Source of the DNA: Clostridia bacterium | GTDB taxonomy: Bacteria > Bacillota > Clostridia > Oscillospirales > CAG-272 | Assembly (NCBI GenBank): GCA_017450945.1 | Contig: JAFSSP010000017.1 | Coordinates: forward strand, 62,001-126,000 | Length of the DNA stretch: 64,000 bases | Reading direction: 5' to 3' | Shown: piece by piece, positions 51,164-60,712 of the stretch | Numbering within the stretch: the stretch's first letter is position 1 | Layout: every line of letters starts with the position of its first letter | Made by a program: the position numbers and the translations under genes | The notes under the pieces: generated by a model | The model's input: only the letters and a program-made list of their open reading frames with translations | Databases searched by the model: none | What the model was told of the DNA's origin: nothing

Positions 51164-51192
51164 TTGACGAAATCGAAAAAATGGTATAAAAT
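51164..51192 (+). promoter_or_regulatory. Promoter of the AI-2E/htpG/mgtE gene group
   Basis: TTGACG (51164-51169), 17-bp spacer, TAAAAT (51187-51192), reading into the gene at 51229. Confidence 0.65.
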
Positions 51193-51228
51193 ATAGGTTG
51201 GAATATCAGCGAAAGGAGGACTTGCAGT

Positions 51229-52731
51229 ATGGAATCGCTCGATCAACAGAATAAAAAGAAACTCATACGCCTGGCAGTAATCTATGCTGTGGTGGTTCTT
51301 GCCATTTTGCTGATTGCAAACCGCGCGCCCATTCACGGATGGCTGGCAAGGATTTACAAGGTCATTCGCCCGGTTTTCATCGGACTGGTACTGGCCTATT
51401 TCTGCAATCCGATCCTCCGCTTCCTCGAGCAAAAGCTCTTGCGGCGACTCCGCCCGTACGGACTGCGGCGCGTGCTCTCGCTGGTGCTCACTTACGTCTT
51501 CCTCTTTGCCCTGCTTGCCGCTCTGATCGCGCTTTTGGTTCCGCAACTCATGAAGAATCTTGCGAACCTGGTTTTCAACTACGACATTTATATTGCTGCC
51601 ACGGTGGTGGAGATCAACTCGCTCTTTGAAAAGATCAACACCATTGTGGAAAAGCTGACCGGGATCCCCTCGCTCATTGAGGAGTGGGACTATGTTCTGA
51701 TCAAGGAAAAGGTGCTGAACCTGATCGGCCCGGACAGCAGCCTGATGGAATATATCCGCACCATTGACACCAACTCGATCCTCGGCTTTTTGAGCAGCCT
51801 GTTCGGGACCTTTAAGGATTACCTGTTCGGACTCATCGTGTCGATCTACTTCCTTGCTTCCAAAGAGCTCCGCTACGCGCAGGTGACAAAGCTCCGTACC
51901 GCGCTTTTCAAAAACCGCACGAACGAACAGATCTCCAACTTCATCCACACGGCCAACCGCTCCTTCGGTCGCTTTTTGACCGGGCGGCTGTTGGATTCCT
52001 TTCTCATTTTCCTCGTTCTGTATATCGTCTTCTCGATTTTGAAATTCCCCTACGCCGTGTTGCTCGCGCTGATCATCGGTCTTTTCAACATCATTCCGAT
52101 CATCGGCCCGTATCTCGGCGCCATTCCGGTCTTCTTCTGGCTGCTCGTGATCTCTCCAAGCAAGCTGTTGCCATTTTTGATCGTTCTGATCATCGTCCAG
52201 CAGATTGACGCCAACATCATCAGCCCCAACATTGTGGGAAGTAACACCGGCGTCAGCGCCTTTTGCGTGGTGATTGCCATTTCCACCATGGGCGCGCTTT
52301 GGGGAATTCCGGGGATGATCCTCGGGATCCCGCTCTTTGCCACCATTCTGGAGATCACCAAAATGGTCGAAGTGGATCGCCTGCAAAAGAAGGGCCTTCC
52401 CTCCTCCATCCGGAACTATTATCCCGCCGATTCTCTGCTCGACCCCGAGCGCGATTCTCTGCTCCCGGCCGAGTATCGCCGCATGAAATTTGAAGAACGC
52501 ATCCTCAAAATCAAACTCAAAGCCGAAGAGGGCCTGCCTTTGAACATCTTCGAAAAGGCTCGTCTTGGGTTTTATCGCTTTGGATGCAAGATCCGGCTGT
52601 TCGGCACCATTTCCGACAATTCGCTGGTTCACGTATCCGCAGAAAACACCGCACGGGAAATCCGGCGGGAATTCCGGTCAAGACAATCTGACGGAATTCC
52701 TCCTTTTGATCCCGAGCAGAAAGGATCCTGA
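51229..52731 (+). CDS. AI-2E-family (YdiK/PerM-like) membrane protein 1
   Basis: A 500-aa polytopic protein of the AI-2E transporter superfamily (8 predicted helices). Two N-terminal helices with 'PVFIGLVLAYFCNPI' are followed by a soluble periplasmic-type domain (about 105-190) and by the conserved 'PYLGAIPVFFWLLV' and 'QQIDANIISPNIVGS..GVSAFCVVIAI' blocks. A long charged C-terminal tail (about 370-500) is unusual. Family members include sodium/proton antiporters and putative autoinducer exporters; the substrate cannot be told. It is directly followed by a paralogue. Confidence 0.88.
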   Translation: MESLDQQNKKKLIRLAVIYAVVVLAILLIANRAPIHGWLARIYKVIRPVFIGLVLAYFCNPILRFLEQKLLRRLRPYGLRRVLSLVLTYVFLFALLAALIALLVPQLMKNLANLVFNYDIYIAATVVEINSLFEKINTIVEKLTGIPSLIEEWDYVLIKEKVLNLIGPDSSLMEYIRTIDTNSILGFLSSLFGTFKDYLFGLIVSIYFLASKELRYAQVTKLRTALFKNRTNEQISNFIHTANRSFGRFLTGRLLDSFLIFLVLYIVFSILKFPYAVLLALIIGLFNIIPIIGPYLGAIPVFFWLLVISPSKLLPFLIVLIIVQQIDANIISPNIVGSNTGVSAFCVVIAISTMGALWGIPGMILGIPLFATILEITKMVEVDRLQKKGLPSSIRNYYPADSLLDPERDSLLPAEYRRMKFEERILKIKLKAEEGLPLNIFEKARLGFYRFGCKIRLFGTISDNSLVHVSAENTAREIRREFRSRQSDGIPPFDPEQKGS

Positions 52732-52734
52732 GCC

Positions 52735-54189
52735 ATGGAAAAAATGAAAAAAAGCACCTGGATCGGGATCATCTCTTATCTCGTCCTGTTCTTCCTCATC
52801 GTCTTCACCGCAAATCTTGCCGATCTCAACGCCTGGTTCGGAAAGCTGTTTTTGCTTTTGCGCCCGGTGATCATCGGCCTTACGGTCGCCTATCTTGCCA
52901 ACCCCATTCTGAACTTCTGCGAGCGCAGGATGTTAGCAAAACTCCCGCGTGGAAAATTTCGCCGCGGACTTGCCATCTTTTTGACCCTGCTGTTTTTGTT
53001 TGTGATCCTGTCGCTTCTCATCTTCCTCATCATCCCGCAGCTGTTTGAGAGCATTTCCACTTTTGTAAACAACTACGACGAGTTTATTGAGAACGGCGTC
53101 TCGCGCATCAATGAAGCCATCCGTTTCCTCAACGACCGTTTTCTGGCGCAGGATCGCTTCCTTTTGGAAGAGCTGAAAGTGGAAGAAGTTTCCGAAACGC
53201 TCTCGGAGTTTTTCTCCTCTTTGCGCCTCGACCGCGAAAGCCTTTCGGAATATCTTCTCGGCAAAAACTTCTTCAAAGCCTTTAACTTTGCCGGCAATCT
53301 GATTCTCGTTTTGGCAGAGCTCATCATCGCGCTCTTTATCACCATCTATTTCCTGGCCTCCAAGGAAAAACGGTATGCGCAGGTCATGCGTTTTCGCAAA
53401 GCCTTTTTCAGCCCTGCGGCCAACGAATCGATCACGGCCTTTACAAAGATCGCACACCGCTCGTTCGGCGGTTTTTTGACCGGTAAAATCATCGACTCGA
53501 TCGTCATTGGAATTCTTTCCTATATCGTCAATATGATCGTGGGGATCCCCTACAATCTGCTCATCTCGGTCTTTATCGCCGTCACCAACATCGTGCCGGT
53601 CATAGGCCCTATCATCGGTGCGATCCCGACCTCGATCATCATTCTCTTTACCGATCCCTCGAAGGTCATTCCCTTCCTCATCATCGTGCTCATCGTACAG
53701 CAGTTTGACGCCAACCTGATCGGCCCGGCCATCCTGGGCGAGAACACCGGCGTCAGCGCCCTTTGCGTGTTTGTTGCGGTCGTGACCATGGGCTCTCTCT
53801 GGGGCATGACCGGCATGATCCTCGGCGTTCCGCTCTTTGCCACCGTCTTGGCGCTTGCCGACCGTTTCCTGGAGCGCAAGCTCAAAGCCAAAGGTCTTCC
53901 CACCGACACCAAAAACTATTATGCCCCGGTCTCGGCGGCAAAGCAAAACAAACGTCAGAAAAAGCGGGAGAAGGAAAAAGCCGTTGCGGAAGAGATTCCG
54001 AACGATACCGGCCTCTTCTGCATGGACGAGTTTGAAGCCTTCCAGCTTGAGACCTACCGTCTTGCAAAAAAGCATCGCATCTTTTTCGACGACAGCGACG
54101 AAGCAAGAGAACGGTTTGCAAAAGAGGAGGCGGCTCTTCTCAAAAGCAAATCGAGCCCAACTGCGTCACCTCCCGCCGATTCAGAATAA
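52735..54189 (+). CDS. AI-2E-family (YdiK/PerM-like) membrane protein 2
   Basis: A 484-aa paralogue of the previous protein with the same blocks ('PVIIGLTVAYLANPILNF', 'GPIIGAIPTSIIIL', 'QQFDANLIGPAILGENTGVSALCVFVAVV'). Its C-terminal tail contains a Lys-rich stretch ('KQNKRQKKREKEKAVAEE') and an acidic end. The start is 4 nt after the first gene's stop. Sequence similarity suggests tandem duplication, with both copies kept intact. Confidence 0.88.
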   Translation: MEKMKKSTWIGIISYLVLFFLIVFTANLADLNAWFGKLFLLLRPVIIGLTVAYLANPILNFCERRMLAKLPRGKFRRGLAIFLTLLFLFVILSLLIFLIIPQLFESISTFVNNYDEFIENGVSRINEAIRFLNDRFLAQDRFLLEELKVEEVSETLSEFFSSLRLDRESLSEYLLGKNFFKAFNFAGNLILVLAELIIALFITIYFLASKEKRYAQVMRFRKAFFSPAANESITAFTKIAHRSFGGFLTGKIIDSIVIGILSYIVNMIVGIPYNLLISVFIAVTNIVPVIGPIIGAIPTSIIILFTDPSKVIPFLIIVLIVQQFDANLIGPAILGENTGVSALCVFVAVVTMGSLWGMTGMILGVPLFATVLALADRFLERKLKAKGLPTDTKNYYAPVSAAKQNKRQKKREKEKAVAEEIPNDTGLFCMDEFEAFQLETYRLAKKHRIFFDDSDEARERFAKEEAALLKSKSSPTASPPADSE

Positions 54190-54204
54190 AGGAGTTGACT
54201 ATTT

Positions 54205-56040
54205 ATGACAGAACCCACCCGCCGGGGCGGTATTTCGGTGGAGACCGAGCATATCTTCCCGGTCATCAAAAAATGGCTCTATTCCGAAAAGGATATCTTT
54301 TTGCGCGAGCTGGTTTCCAACGCTTCGGACGCGGTCACAAAACTGCGCCGCCTTGCCTCGCTTGGGCAGTATGATCCCAATGGCGAGACCTACCGCATTG
54401 ACGTGCGTCTTGACAAAGAGGAAAAAACGCTCACAATCTCGGACAACGGCATCGGCATGACCGAAGAAGAGGTCGAGACCTATATCTGCAAGATCGCGCT
54501 TTCCGGCGCCTTTGATTTCATTCAGAAATACGAGGGCGAGAACAAATCGAGCGGCATCATCGGGCATTTCGGACTTGGCTTTTACTCGGCCTTTATGGTC
54601 AGCGACAGCGTGGAGCTGGTTACCAAATCCTATACCGACGCGCCCGCACTGCGCTGGGTCTGTTCCTCGGATGGCTCCTACGAGTCCTTCTCTGCCGAAA
54701 GAAACGGTCACGGCACCGACGTAATCCTGCACATTTCCGATGAGGAAGCCGAGTATCTGAACAGGAATAAAATCTCGGAGATCCTCGACAAGTACTGCTC
54801 GTTTATGCCGGTAGAGATCTACTTTACCGACGCGGATGACAAAAAGGAAGAAGGCAAGGAAGAAACGCCGATCAACGACGTCTCTCCGCTCTGGCTCAAA
54901 AATCCATCCGACTGCACGCCGGAGGAATACAAGGAGTTCTACCGGAAGGTTTTTCACGACTTTCGCGAACCGCTCTTCTGGATCCATATCAACGCCGACT
55001 ATCCGCTCAACTTCCGCGGGATCCTCTACTTCCCCAAGTTGAACAACGAATACGAATCGATCGAAGGCCAGGTCAAGCTCTACTACAACCAGGTCTTTGT
55101 GGCCGACAACATCAAAGAGGTCATTCCCGAGTATCTGCTTATGCTCAAGGGCGTGCTCGACTGTCCCGAGCTTCCGCTCAACGTCTCGCGCAGTTACCTG
55201 CAGAACAACACCTATGTTTCCAAGGTCTCGGCGCACATCGTCAAAAAGGTTGCGGACAAGCTGAACAGTCTTTGCACCACCGAGAGAGAAGAATACGAAA
55301 AGATCTTCTCAAGCATCCGCACCTTCATCGAGTATGCCTGCATGCGGGATCAGAAGTTCTACGATCGCGTGAAGGACTCGCTCCTTTTGGAGCTGACCGA
55401 CGGCACTTTTACAACCACCAAAGACTATCTGGAACGAGCAAAAGAAACGCACGAGAATACCGTTTATTACGCTTCCGACAAGGCCTCTCAGGCGCAGTAC
55501 ATCTCGATGTTCACAGCCGAGGGCATTGAAGTCGCCGTCTTTGCAAATCCGCTCGACGTGCAGTTTTTGGCCACGCTGGAATCTGCCTACGATCCCGACG
55601 TCAAATATCTGCGCATCGACTCGGACGTGGCAAAAGCGCTCAAAACCGACGAGACGGCCGAAGAAAACAAAGATTTGACCGCGCTTTTCCAAAAGGTCTC
55701 GGGCAACGAAAAACTCAAAGTCGTCTTTGCCGCGCTCAAGGACGAGCAAGTGCCCCTGCTCCTTACCGTCTCGGAAGAATCGAGACGGCTTGACGAGATG
55801 ATAAAGCTCTACGCCGCAAGCGGAATGGGCTTTTCGATGCCGCAGGCGACCGAAGAAACGCTGACGGTCAACACGGCCTCTCCGCTGATCAAAAAGCTTG
55901 CCTCCATGGAGGGCGAAAAGAAAGAGCAAATGGCGTCCTACCTGTATCGCCTGTCCCTCATCTCGCAAAGAAAGCTCGGCGCCGAGGAACTGCAACAATT
56001 TTTGAAAGACAGCTATACCATTTTAGGAGGTTTGGAATAA
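54205..56040 (+). CDS. htpG: Chaperone protein HtpG (Hsp90)
   Basis: A 611-aa bacterial Hsp90. The GHKL ATP site is present: 'SNASDAVTKLR' (catalytic-Glu region), 'DNGIGMTEEEV', 'GHFGLGFYSAF' and 'GTDVIL'. The middle domain includes 'LYFPKLNNEYESIEGQVKLYYNQVFV'; the C-terminal dimerisation domain is shorter than in E. coli (624 aa). It is 16 nt after the second AI-2E gene. Confidence 0.96.
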   Translation: MTEPTRRGGISVETEHIFPVIKKWLYSEKDIFLRELVSNASDAVTKLRRLASLGQYDPNGETYRIDVRLDKEEKTLTISDNGIGMTEEEVETYICKIALSGAFDFIQKYEGENKSSGIIGHFGLGFYSAFMVSDSVELVTKSYTDAPALRWVCSSDGSYESFSAERNGHGTDVILHISDEEAEYLNRNKISEILDKYCSFMPVEIYFTDADDKKEEGKEETPINDVSPLWLKNPSDCTPEEYKEFYRKVFHDFREPLFWIHINADYPLNFRGILYFPKLNNEYESIEGQVKLYYNQVFVADNIKEVIPEYLLMLKGVLDCPELPLNVSRSYLQNNTYVSKVSAHIVKKVADKLNSLCTTEREEYEKIFSSIRTFIEYACMRDQKFYDRVKDSLLLELTDGTFTTTKDYLERAKETHENTVYYASDKASQAQYISMFTAEGIEVAVFANPLDVQFLATLESAYDPDVKYLRIDSDVAKALKTDETAEENKDLTALFQKVSGNEKLKVVFAALKDEQVPLLLTVSEESRRLDEMIKLYAASGMGFSMPQATEETLTVNTASPLIKKLASMEGEKKEQMASYLYRLSLISQRKLGAEELQQFLKDSYTILGGLE

Positions 56041-56043
56041 AAC

Positions 56044-56298
56044 ATGAACTCCTTTTCCTATCAAACGAGCGGCGTCTGCTCGCGCAGCATTGACGTCAAG
56101 CTCGACGGCGACGTGATCGAATCGGTCGTCTTCCACGGCGGCTGTTCGGGCAACACCCAGGGTGTTGCGGCTCTGGTCAAAGGAATGAAAGTAGAAGACG
56201 CGATCGAAAGGCTTTCCGGCATCCAATGCGGATTCAAAGGAACCTCCTGCCCCGACCAGTTGGCACGCGCCCTGAAAGAACATCTGCAAAATTTATGA
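56044..56298 (+). CDS. TSCPD-domain protein (TIGR03905 family)
   Basis: An 84-aa protein with the TSCPD pattern: 'SFSYQTSGVCSRSIDVKLDGD', 'VVFHGGCSGNTQGVAALVKGMKVEDAIERLSG', and the terminal 'GTSCPDQLARAL'. Related domains occur at the C-terminus of vitamin B12-dependent ribonucleotide reductases. It has conserved cysteines that could bind a metal. The stop overlaps an ATG of the next frame but the mutase starts later. Confidence 0.9.
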   Translation: MNSFSYQTSGVCSRSIDVKLDGDVIESVVFHGGCSGNTQGVAALVKGMKVEDAIERLSGIQCGFKGTSCPDQLARALKEHLQNL

Positions 56299-56312
56299 TT
56301 GGAGATAGAAAA

Positions 56313-58031
56313 ATGAAATCGGCACAAGAACGATATGAAGCCTGGCTGAATTCCGGCGCTCTTTCAAAAGAAGAAACCGAGGAACTGCTCGCCATCAAAG
56401 GAAACGATGAGGAGATCGCCATGCGGTTTTCAGCTCCCCTGACCTTCGGCACCGGCGGTCTGCGCGGTAAAATGTTCACGGGACTTTCCGGCATGAACCG
56501 CTTTACGGTCTCGCACGCCACGCAGGGGCTTGCCTCGCTTATTCTCAAAGAGGGCCGTGCAAAGGACGGCGTTGCCATCGGCTACGACTGCCGCAACAAC
56601 TCGGCTCTGTTTGCCAAGACCGCCGCGTCGGTCCTCGCGGCAAACGGGATCAAGGTTTATCTGTTTGACGCGCTTCGCCCCACGCCCGAGCTTTCTTTTG
56701 CTCTGCGCGAATACAAATGCGTGGCCGGTATCGTGATCACCGCCTCGCACAACCCAAAGGAATACAACGGCTACAAAGCCTACTGGGAGGACGGCGCACA
56801 GCTTCCGCCCGAGCATGCCGACATTGTTTGTGCCGAAATGGATAAGATCGACATTTTCAAAGGCGTCAAGATCACCGACTTTGAAAAAGCAAAAGCCGCG
56901 GGACTCATCCAAATGCTCGGCGACGAGACCGACGAAAAGTATCTTGCCGCTGTTGAAGCGCAGGCCGTCAATCCCGCCGCAGTCCGCAAAGTGGCAGACA
57001 AACTGAAAATCGTCTACACGCCTCTGCACGGCACCGGTTGCAAACTCGTTCCCACCATTCTCCGCCGCATCGGGCTGACACAGCTCTATACCGTCGATGA
57101 GCAGATGATCAACGACGGCAACTTCCCCACCGTCAAAAAGCCGAACCCCGAATATCCGGACGTCTTCAAGCTCGGCATTGACATTGCCAATCGCGTGGGC
57201 GCAGACCTTGTGCTTGCCACCGACCCGGATGCCGACCGTGTGGGCGTGGTGACAAGAACCCCGGACGGCTCCTTTACCACCATCACCGGCAACCAAATGG
57301 GCGCGCTCCTTGCCGACTATATTCTGACCGCCTACGAAGTGACCGGCACCATGCCTCCCCACCCCTATATGGTCAAGACCATCGTCTCCACCGAGCTGGT
57401 CAGAAAAATCTGCGACGCACACAAGGTAAAACTCCACGACGTGCTGACCGGCTTTAAGTTCATCGGTGAAGTGATCAAAAATTATGAAGCGACCGGCGAC
57501 GGCACCTTCCTCTTTGGCTTTGAAGAGAGCTACGGCTACCTCAAAGGCACCTATGCGCGCGACAAGGATTCGGTCGTCTCTTCCATGCTTATCTGCGAGA
57601 TGACCGCCTACTATGCCGACAAAGGCATGACGCTTTGCGACGCGCTTGCCGCACTGCACAAAAAATACGGTTTCTTCTATGAGAAGACCACTGAGCTGTA
57701 CGTCGAGGGCCTTGACGGAAGCGCACGCATGGCAGCCATGATGGAAGCGATGCGCAAAGAGCCTCCCAAAGAGATCGGCGGTGTAAAAGTCGTTGCGATC
57801 AGCGACTACAAGACAGGACTGGTAACCGAGAACGGAGGCACCCGCCCGACAGGACTTCCCACCTCCAACGTGCTTTCCTATCGCCTTGAGAACCGCGATA
57901 TTCTCGTGGTGCGTCCTTCCGGCACCGAACCGAAGATCAAGGTTTACTACCTGATCGAAGCAAAAGACGAGGCCGACGGCGCCGAAAAATACAAGCGCTA
58001 TCAAAACGAGATGGAGCGCGTATTCAAATAA
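56313..58031 (+). CDS. Phospho-sugar mutase (phosphoglucomutase/phosphomannomutase family)
   Basis: A 572-aa alpha-D-phosphohexomutase. 'TASHNPKEYNGYK' holds the catalytic Ser145, 'DPDADRVG' the metal loop, 'FGFEESYGYL' the sugar-binding loop and 'RPSGTEPKIK' the phosphate-binding loop. The length and the 'GTGGLRGKM' region match the PgcA type of Bacillota, which interconverts glucose 1- and 6-phosphate for glycolipid and UDP-glucose synthesis. The ATG at 56313 has GGAG at 8 nt; longer starts at 56295 and 56226 overlap the TSCPD gene. Confidence 0.95.
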   Translation: MKSAQERYEAWLNSGALSKEETEELLAIKGNDEEIAMRFSAPLTFGTGGLRGKMFTGLSGMNRFTVSHATQGLASLILKEGRAKDGVAIGYDCRNNSALFAKTAASVLAANGIKVYLFDALRPTPELSFALREYKCVAGIVITASHNPKEYNGYKAYWEDGAQLPPEHADIVCAEMDKIDIFKGVKITDFEKAKAAGLIQMLGDETDEKYLAAVEAQAVNPAAVRKVADKLKIVYTPLHGTGCKLVPTILRRIGLTQLYTVDEQMINDGNFPTVKKPNPEYPDVFKLGIDIANRVGADLVLATDPDADRVGVVTRTPDGSFTTITGNQMGALLADYILTAYEVTGTMPPHPYMVKTIVSTELVRKICDAHKVKLHDVLTGFKFIGEVIKNYEATGDGTFLFGFEESYGYLKGTYARDKDSVVSSMLICEMTAYYADKGMTLCDALAALHKKYGFFYEKTTELYVEGLDGSARMAAMMEAMRKEPPKEIGGVKVVAISDYKTGLVTENGGTRPTGLPTSNVLSYRLENRDILVVRPSGTEPKIKVYYLIEAKDEADGAEKYKRYQNEMERVFK

Positions 58032-58064
58032 TCCCGAAACTTTCTCAAAGGAGGTGCATTTCGC

Positions 58065-59435
58065 ATGATCCAGAATAAAGAAATGCTCCTTGAGCTTCTC
58101 GACAGCCGCCGTTATTCCACCTTTATCAAAGCGGTGGACGAACTCAACCCGGTGGATGCGGCCGAATTCTTCTCGGAACTGCCCGAAGAAAAGCTCCCGG
58201 TCGTCTTCCGAATGCTCAAAAAGGACACTGCGGCAGAAATTTTTGCCGAATTTGAACCCGACGTGCAGGAAAAGCTGATCCGTGCCATGACCGATAAGGA
58301 AATCGGCGGCATTCTGGAAGAGCTTTTCGTGGACGACGCGGTCGATATGCTCGAAGAGATGCCTGCCAGCGTGGTCAATACCATTCTCAAAAACGCAAAG
58401 CCCGAGACGCGCGCCGAGATCAACCGCTTCCTCTCCTACCCCGAAGACAGTGCCGGTAGCGTCATGACGAGCGAGTTCATCGACCTCAAAAAGGACATGA
58501 CCACGACCCAGGCGATCGACCGCATCCGCAAGATCGGTCTTGACAAGGAAACGATCTACGTTGCCTACGTCACCGACAAATCCCGTGTGCTCGAGGGCGT
58601 GGTTCCGCTCAAAGCCCTGCTCTTCGCAAAGCCGGACGACAAGATCGGCGACCTCATGAACCGCGACGTGATCTTTGCCTACACACATGACGACCAGGAA
58701 ACGGTTGCGAACATGATTTCGCACTACGATATTCTGGCACTTCCGATCGTCGATAAAGAAAAGCGACTGGTCGGCATCGTAACGGTCGACGACGCTCTCG
58801 ACGTCCTGGAAACCGAGGCGACCGAGGATATGCAAAAGATGGCCGCCGTGTTGCCGAATGAAAAGCCCTACCTCAAAACCGGCGTGTTTGCCACCTGGAA
58901 ACAACGCATCCCGTGGCTGCTCCTCCTCATGGTCTCGGCCACCTTCACCAGCACGATCATCACGCACTATGAAGTGGCCATCGGCGCCTATGCGATCCTC
59001 ACCGCCTTTTTCCCCATGCTCATGGACACCGGTGGAAACGCGGGCGGGCAAACCTCGGTCACCGTCATCCGCGGACTTTCCTTAGGTGAAATTCAACTGA
59101 GAGACTACTTCAAGGTCATCTGGAAAGAGTTCCGTGTGGCGCTCCTCTGCGGAGCCACCATTGCAGTGGCAACCTTTGCAAAAGTTATGCTCATCGATTT
59201 CAAAGCGCAGCTTTACTCGGGCGACCAGAACAACCTCGTGATCGCACTCATCGTCTCGATCACGGTCTGCTCGGCCATCGTTTTTGCAAAGCTGGTCGGC
59301 GCGTCTCTCCCGATCCTTGCAAAGCGCCTGAAACTCGACCCTGCCGTCATGGCAAGCCCGTTTATTACCACCATTGTGGATACCGTGACGCTGATCATCT
59401 ATTTCAAGATCGCGCAAGGAATTCTTCATTTCTGA
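58065..59435 (+). CDS. mgtE: Magnesium transporter MgtE
   Basis: A 456-aa magnesium channel/transporter. The N-domain ('LNPVDAAEFFSELPEEKL', 'MPASVVNTILKNA') is followed by two CBS domains (about 140-255) that sense Mg2+, a linker helix, and a five-helix pore domain starting near 'WLLLLMVSATFTSTIITHYE' with the conserved 'PMLMDTGGNAGGQTSV' pore motif. It is complete, and ends 9 nt before a strong bidirectional terminator. Confidence 0.97.
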   Translation: MIQNKEMLLELLDSRRYSTFIKAVDELNPVDAAEFFSELPEEKLPVVFRMLKKDTAAEIFAEFEPDVQEKLIRAMTDKEIGGILEELFVDDAVDMLEEMPASVVNTILKNAKPETRAEINRFLSYPEDSAGSVMTSEFIDLKKDMTTTQAIDRIRKIGLDKETIYVAYVTDKSRVLEGVVPLKALLFAKPDDKIGDLMNRDVIFAYTHDDQETVANMISHYDILALPIVDKEKRLVGIVTVDDALDVLETEATEDMQKMAAVLPNEKPYLKTGVFATWKQRIPWLLLLMVSATFTSTIITHYEVAIGAYAILTAFFPMLMDTGGNAGGQTSVTVIRGLSLGEIQLRDYFKVIWKEFRVALLCGATIAVATFAKVMLIDFKAQLYSGDQNNLVIALIVSITVCSAIVFAKLVGASLPILAKRLKLDPAVMASPFITTIVDTVTLIIYFKIAQGILHF

Positions 59436-59443
59436 CACAATAG

Positions 59444-59471
59444 AAAAAGGCGTTCACAGAACGCCTTTTTT
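59444..59471. terminator. Bidirectional terminator after mgtE
   Basis: AAAAAGGCGTT with a 5-nt loop and AACGCCTTTTT, between convergent genes. Confidence 0.9.
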
Positions 59472-59904
59472 ATTTTGTCAGGTCGCCGATCGGGTCGATC
59501 CGCCATATAAGGAATAGTATCGTCCTTATAATGAAAAACAAAACAAACAGTGCCGAAAGGCCAATGTAGACCGACTGCGGGATTGCCGGAAACTCTTTCT
59601 TCCCATGCAAAAAACGAATGAGGGTCACAAGATCCCAAATAAGGAAAAGCGCCGCAAACAGCACCACAAACGCGTTATAGGAAATCGCCTGCAAAAAACG
59701 AAAATGCAAAAGCTCCCAGACGCATCTCGTCCCGCCGCAAAGCGGGCAATAGACTCCAAACCACTCCTTGAGAAAGCAGTGGGAAAAAGGGGTATCGTTT
59801 TCAAAAACCCAGTGATAATACAGGGGAAACAAAAGTACAAGCGCAAGGAGCGCAAGGTTGAGCGCAAGGTACTTTTTTTGATCCCCGGAAAGCCGTCTTT
59901 TCAT
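59470..59904 (-). CDS. DUF2752 membrane protein
   Basis: A 144-aa membrane protein with three or four helices and the DUF2752 core 'CPLCGGTRCVWELLHF', a Cys-x-x-Cys-Gly-Gly-Thr-Arg motif of unknown role. The ATG at 59904 overlaps the stop of the preceding gene (TGATG). It has no recognisable enzymatic residues; it probably works with the upstream membrane protein. Confidence 0.87.
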   Translation of the reverse strand: MKRRLSGDQKKYLALNLALLALVLLFPLYYHWVFENDTPFSHCFLKEWFGVYCPLCGGTRCVWELLHFRFLQAISYNAFVVLFAALFLIWDLVTLIRFLHGKKEFPAIPQSVYIGLSALFVLFFIIRTILFLIWRIDPIGDLTK

Positions 59905-60644
59905 CAAGGCGCCTCAAAAGACAGAATCGCAACAAAAAGATCCCGGAAGGCGCCGTATGCGTCTTCATTCGAGGCCTTGCCCACTACAAGAGGCTTGACC
60001 AAAACCAGCCGAAAATCCTTTGGCAGGGCCTTGCATGCCGCATAATACCGGTAGAAAGCAAGCTCGGAGAAGCGAATCGAGTATTCGTCAAGCGCTCCGT
60101 TTGGCGCCGTTTCAAACAGTTCCGAGAGCGGCACGGCATACTCTCTCAGGTTGGAATTTTCGTAAACGTAGTCGCTGACAAAATACAGACTGCACTCGCC
60201 GGTCATGCGGAAAGAGGTGAACGCGTCGTACTCTGTTTGCGTGTTTGCTTTGAGAGAGGCATAGGTCGCAGGAGAGTAGTTCCCCTCCCCATCGGTCGAA
60301 AGCTCCTTCATTTGCTCCTCGGAGAAGATGGTATAGTGAGAGATCTGAATGCTTCTCTTTCCGTCGCCCTTCTTTTTCTCGGGAGAAACCGTTTCAAGCG
60401 CGGCAACAAAGCCGTCTCTTGCATCGGTATTGGAAAAAGCGATATCTCCGGCCGCAACCAAAAGAATATCCGGCTCCTTACGTCCGACGCATTGAATGAG
60501 GCAGAACAAAAGCGTAAAGGCAAAAAACAGCGCAACGATGGTGTGCCATTTGTAATGATACCAATAATTCTCCAACCCCAAAAGAAACCTGTTTTTATGG
60601 ATTTTCGCTCCCTCTTGCGGGATCTTGTCGGCTCTGTCGGCCAT
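59904..60644 (-). CDS. Membrane-anchored protein of unknown function
   Basis: A 246-aa protein with an N-terminal cytoplasmic segment (about 30 aa), one membrane helix (about 37-57, 'HTIVALFFAFTLLFCLIQCV'), and an extracytoplasmic domain of mixed alpha/beta. It starts at the ATG at 60644 with AGGAG 7 nt upstream. No family is recognised, though the outer domain looks like a single folded unit ('DILLVAAGDIAFSNTDARDGFVAALETV'). It is coupled to the DUF2752 gene, so the two may form a membrane pair. Confidence 0.75.
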   Translation of the reverse strand: MADRADKIPQEGAKIHKNRFLLGLENYWYHYKWHTIVALFFAFTLLFCLIQCVGRKEPDILLVAAGDIAFSNTDARDGFVAALETVSPEKKKGDGKRSIQISHYTIFSEEQMKELSTDGEGNYSPATYASLKANTQTEYDAFTSFRMTGECSLYFVSDYVYENSNLREYAVPLSELFETAPNGALDEYSIRFSELAFYRYYAACKALPKDFRLVLVKPLVVGKASNEDAYGAFRDLFVAILSFEAP

Positions 60645-60674
60645 GACGACTCTCCTTTCTGTCAAAATGAATGC

Positions 60675-60701
60675 GGGACGGCGGCTGCATGCCGCCGTCC
60701 C
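60675..60701 (-). terminator. Terminator of greA
   Basis: 11-bp perfect GC stem with a 5-nt loop right after the greA stop; the T tract is weak. Confidence 0.6.
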
Positions 60702-60712
60702 ATCGGCAGTGA

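Noticed and set aside
51139..52632. 497-aa minus-strand reading frame
   Set aside because: Antisense to the first AI-2E-family gene, low complexity and very charged composition.
56430..59051. 873-aa minus-strand reading frame
   Set aside because: It is antisense to the phosphohexomutase and mgtE, including the gap between them, and has no ribosome-binding site or family features.
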